A stretch of 64,000 nucleotides of DNA from Tetrahymena thermophila SB210 (lineage: Eukaryota; Ciliophora; Oligohymenophorea; Hymenostomatida; Tetrahymenidae): positions 310,001-374,000 of the forward strand of contig NW_002476188.1 of the NCBI RefSeq assembly GCF_000189635.1, read 5' to 3'. Shown in pieces: positions 62,801 through 64,000 of the stretch. The first letter of the stretch is position 1. Each line of letters starts with the position of its first letter. The notes beneath the pieces were generated by a model. The model ran no database searches. It was not told where the DNA came from and saw only the letters and a list, made by a program, of their open reading frames with translations. A program made the position numbers and the translations under genes.

Positions 62801-64000
62801 TTTCGAGTAAAATCCAAATTCAAATTCAATAAATACATAAAAATATTAATTTAAACAGAATAGTGAAAAAGCAAGTTTCAGAATATGCATTTCCTTATGG
62901 GTTAGAAGTTAAGAAAATAGATGGTGATATGGGTTAAATTAAATAGATAATTATTCCTCCAACAAAGCATGGTATGAATGATAAATTTTTCTTTTTTAAA
63001 ATGCGCAGCCAAGAGAATTTTAAGCAAGTCTAAGTAGAAAAACAAAAGAATGACTTATTGAAGATTGTAAACCCTAATAAAGTTCTTTTCTTTACCTGCC
63101 TGTAGATTCGAGATTTCATCGAAATTGTATGAATAATAAATTACATTTTTTGTTTTATTAACAATTATTTGTAATTAAATTAAGACCAGCGATGACGATA
63201 CTTAAAAGAAAAGCTATTGGAGGGTTCAAAAGATATTTTGCTTTGTAAGTTACTTCCCATTCTATGACCTATTAAGCCGTTTGCTTTAAATCGTTCAAGA
63301 CTCGATTAAGGTGGAACGACAATTCGTCATGCTGAATGCAGATAATTTTACTGAGCTAGATAAAATAGATAGCGACTCAGTTCAATTACATATCAGTAAA
63401 AATATAGAATAATATTTATAACAATGGTAAAGAACAGAGCTTAGAATACTAGGAAAGGAGTATAAATTTAGCATGGATTAGCAAGGATTCTTTCAATACA
63501 ATTTACCCAGCCATCCTGACTTCCGTAAAAAATCGCTTAGCTGGAGTTTGATTGGCCCTATCAGTTGTCTATCTTTTCAAAATTTCCTTTTCATTCTATT
63601 TGCAATTTTGTAGGAATAGCATATTATTTTTGTAAGCACAAATCTTTGTCTTTTGACAAAAGCAATGTAAATAATTTTTAATTCATTAATTTTTGTTTAA
63701 ATTTGTTTCAATAAAGTCCAATTTTCAATTTGAAATTTAAAAAAACTAGCTTTAAGATTAAAATGTTTTTATCTTAAAAATTGTAAATAATAATTAAATA
63801 AATAAATGAATGAAAAATTAGAATTAAGTTGATAATAAAAATTAAATTATTTTTTTATTTAAATAAGTGCATGCTTTGAAGCTTTAATTATGCCTTTTTA
63901 ATGGCCCTATCCTATTGTTTACACTCTCCCTGAAAATCTAATGGGATTACTGGGATCACCTTAACCTATAATTCTGGGTATTAACAGAAGTGGAAGATAT
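59822..64000 (+). CDS. DENN-domain protein, 5' part (runs off the window)
   Basis: I place nine exons: 59822-59944, 60174-60534, 60695-60937, 61531-61736, 62022-62084, 62193-62806, 62859-63126, 63185-63666 and 63868 onward. The start reads MADYITDIKNKDNKISILQN. An N-terminal coiled coil (QLKFEQEKNNEMAKDMNKL and on) and a long S/N/Q-rich linker precede the upstream DENN module. That module shows FSHFFVLGCDKDDVKEF, EIVKKQVSEYAFPYGLEV and KFFFFKMRSQ. The core DENN follows: NLPSHPDFRKKSLSWSLIG, FILFAILQEQHIIFVST, CLLTKAIACFEALIMPFQWP and YTLPENLMGLLGSPQPIIL. DENN proteins are typically nucleotide exchange factors for Rab GTPases in membrane traffic. The 52-base intron at 62807-62858 has no alternative, since it restores the EIVKKQ reading. 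The joint around exon 5 (62085-62192) is weak: the unspliced frame is also protein-like (KQFKSKESLSINSIKN) but meets TGA at 62162. The C-terminal lobe lies beyond the window. Confidence 0.85.

Noticed and set aside
1..64000. Reading the window with the standard genetic code as a pseudogene-rich region
   Set aside because: TAA and TAG sit at Gln-compatible places inside TPR, MORN, DENN and WD40 repeats, and all genes end at TGA, which fits the ciliate code and not decay.

Overview
The window reads as nuclear DNA of a Tetrahymena-like ciliate. It is extremely AT-rich. TAA and TAG occur throughout otherwise convincing proteins, where they must be read as Gln, and each gene ends at TGA. Short to medium GT...AG introns interrupt many genes. 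Under the standard code almost nothing here is open; under the ciliate code (TGA as the only stop) I find 17 protein genes. Both ends of nearly every model are in frame with each other once introns are removed. The exceptions are flagged in the entries. I see no tRNA, rRNA, CRISPR or complete transposon.

Left part (about 2.2-14.4 kb, all + strand): two neighbouring genes for proteins with two cyclic-nucleotide-binding-like domains (2230-5787 and 6972-11061), then a zinc-finger/WD40 protein (12382-14353). Next (15.1-19.1 kb, - strand) is a large membrane protein related to GPI ethanolamine-phosphate transferases, but with its catalytic residues gone. Two small tandem orphan paralogues follow on + (21.1-23.2 kb), then a tetraspanin-like protein (-).

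Middle (25.5-39.2 kb, all - strand): a protein with a central zinc-binding cluster and C-terminal MORN repeats; an RPB9-like RNA polymerase subunit with a long acidic tail; a 1272-residue F-box protein; and a secreted protein built almost entirely of N-glycosylation sequons on two tandem-repeat arrays. About 4.5 kb of AT-rich DNA follows.

Right part (43.6-57.8 kb, all - strand): a protein carrying KEN-box and D-box-like motifs, a long coiled-coil protein with a PH-like segment, a coiled-coil protein with an in-frame TGA and a possible micro-exon, and two TPR proteins. At 59.8 kb a multi-exon + strand DENN-domain gene begins and runs off the window.

The genes do not form an operon-like unit. 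They are typical ciliate single-gene transcription units separated by 0.7-4.5 kb of AT-rich spacer. Common themes are signalling and cytoskeletal domains (CNB, WD40, MORN, F-box, PH, TPR, DENN) and local gene duplication. The items I would look at first are the sequon-saturated glycoprotein, the apparent GPI-transferase pseudoenzyme, the shared intron position in four CNB modules, the KEN/D-box protein and the in-frame TGA.
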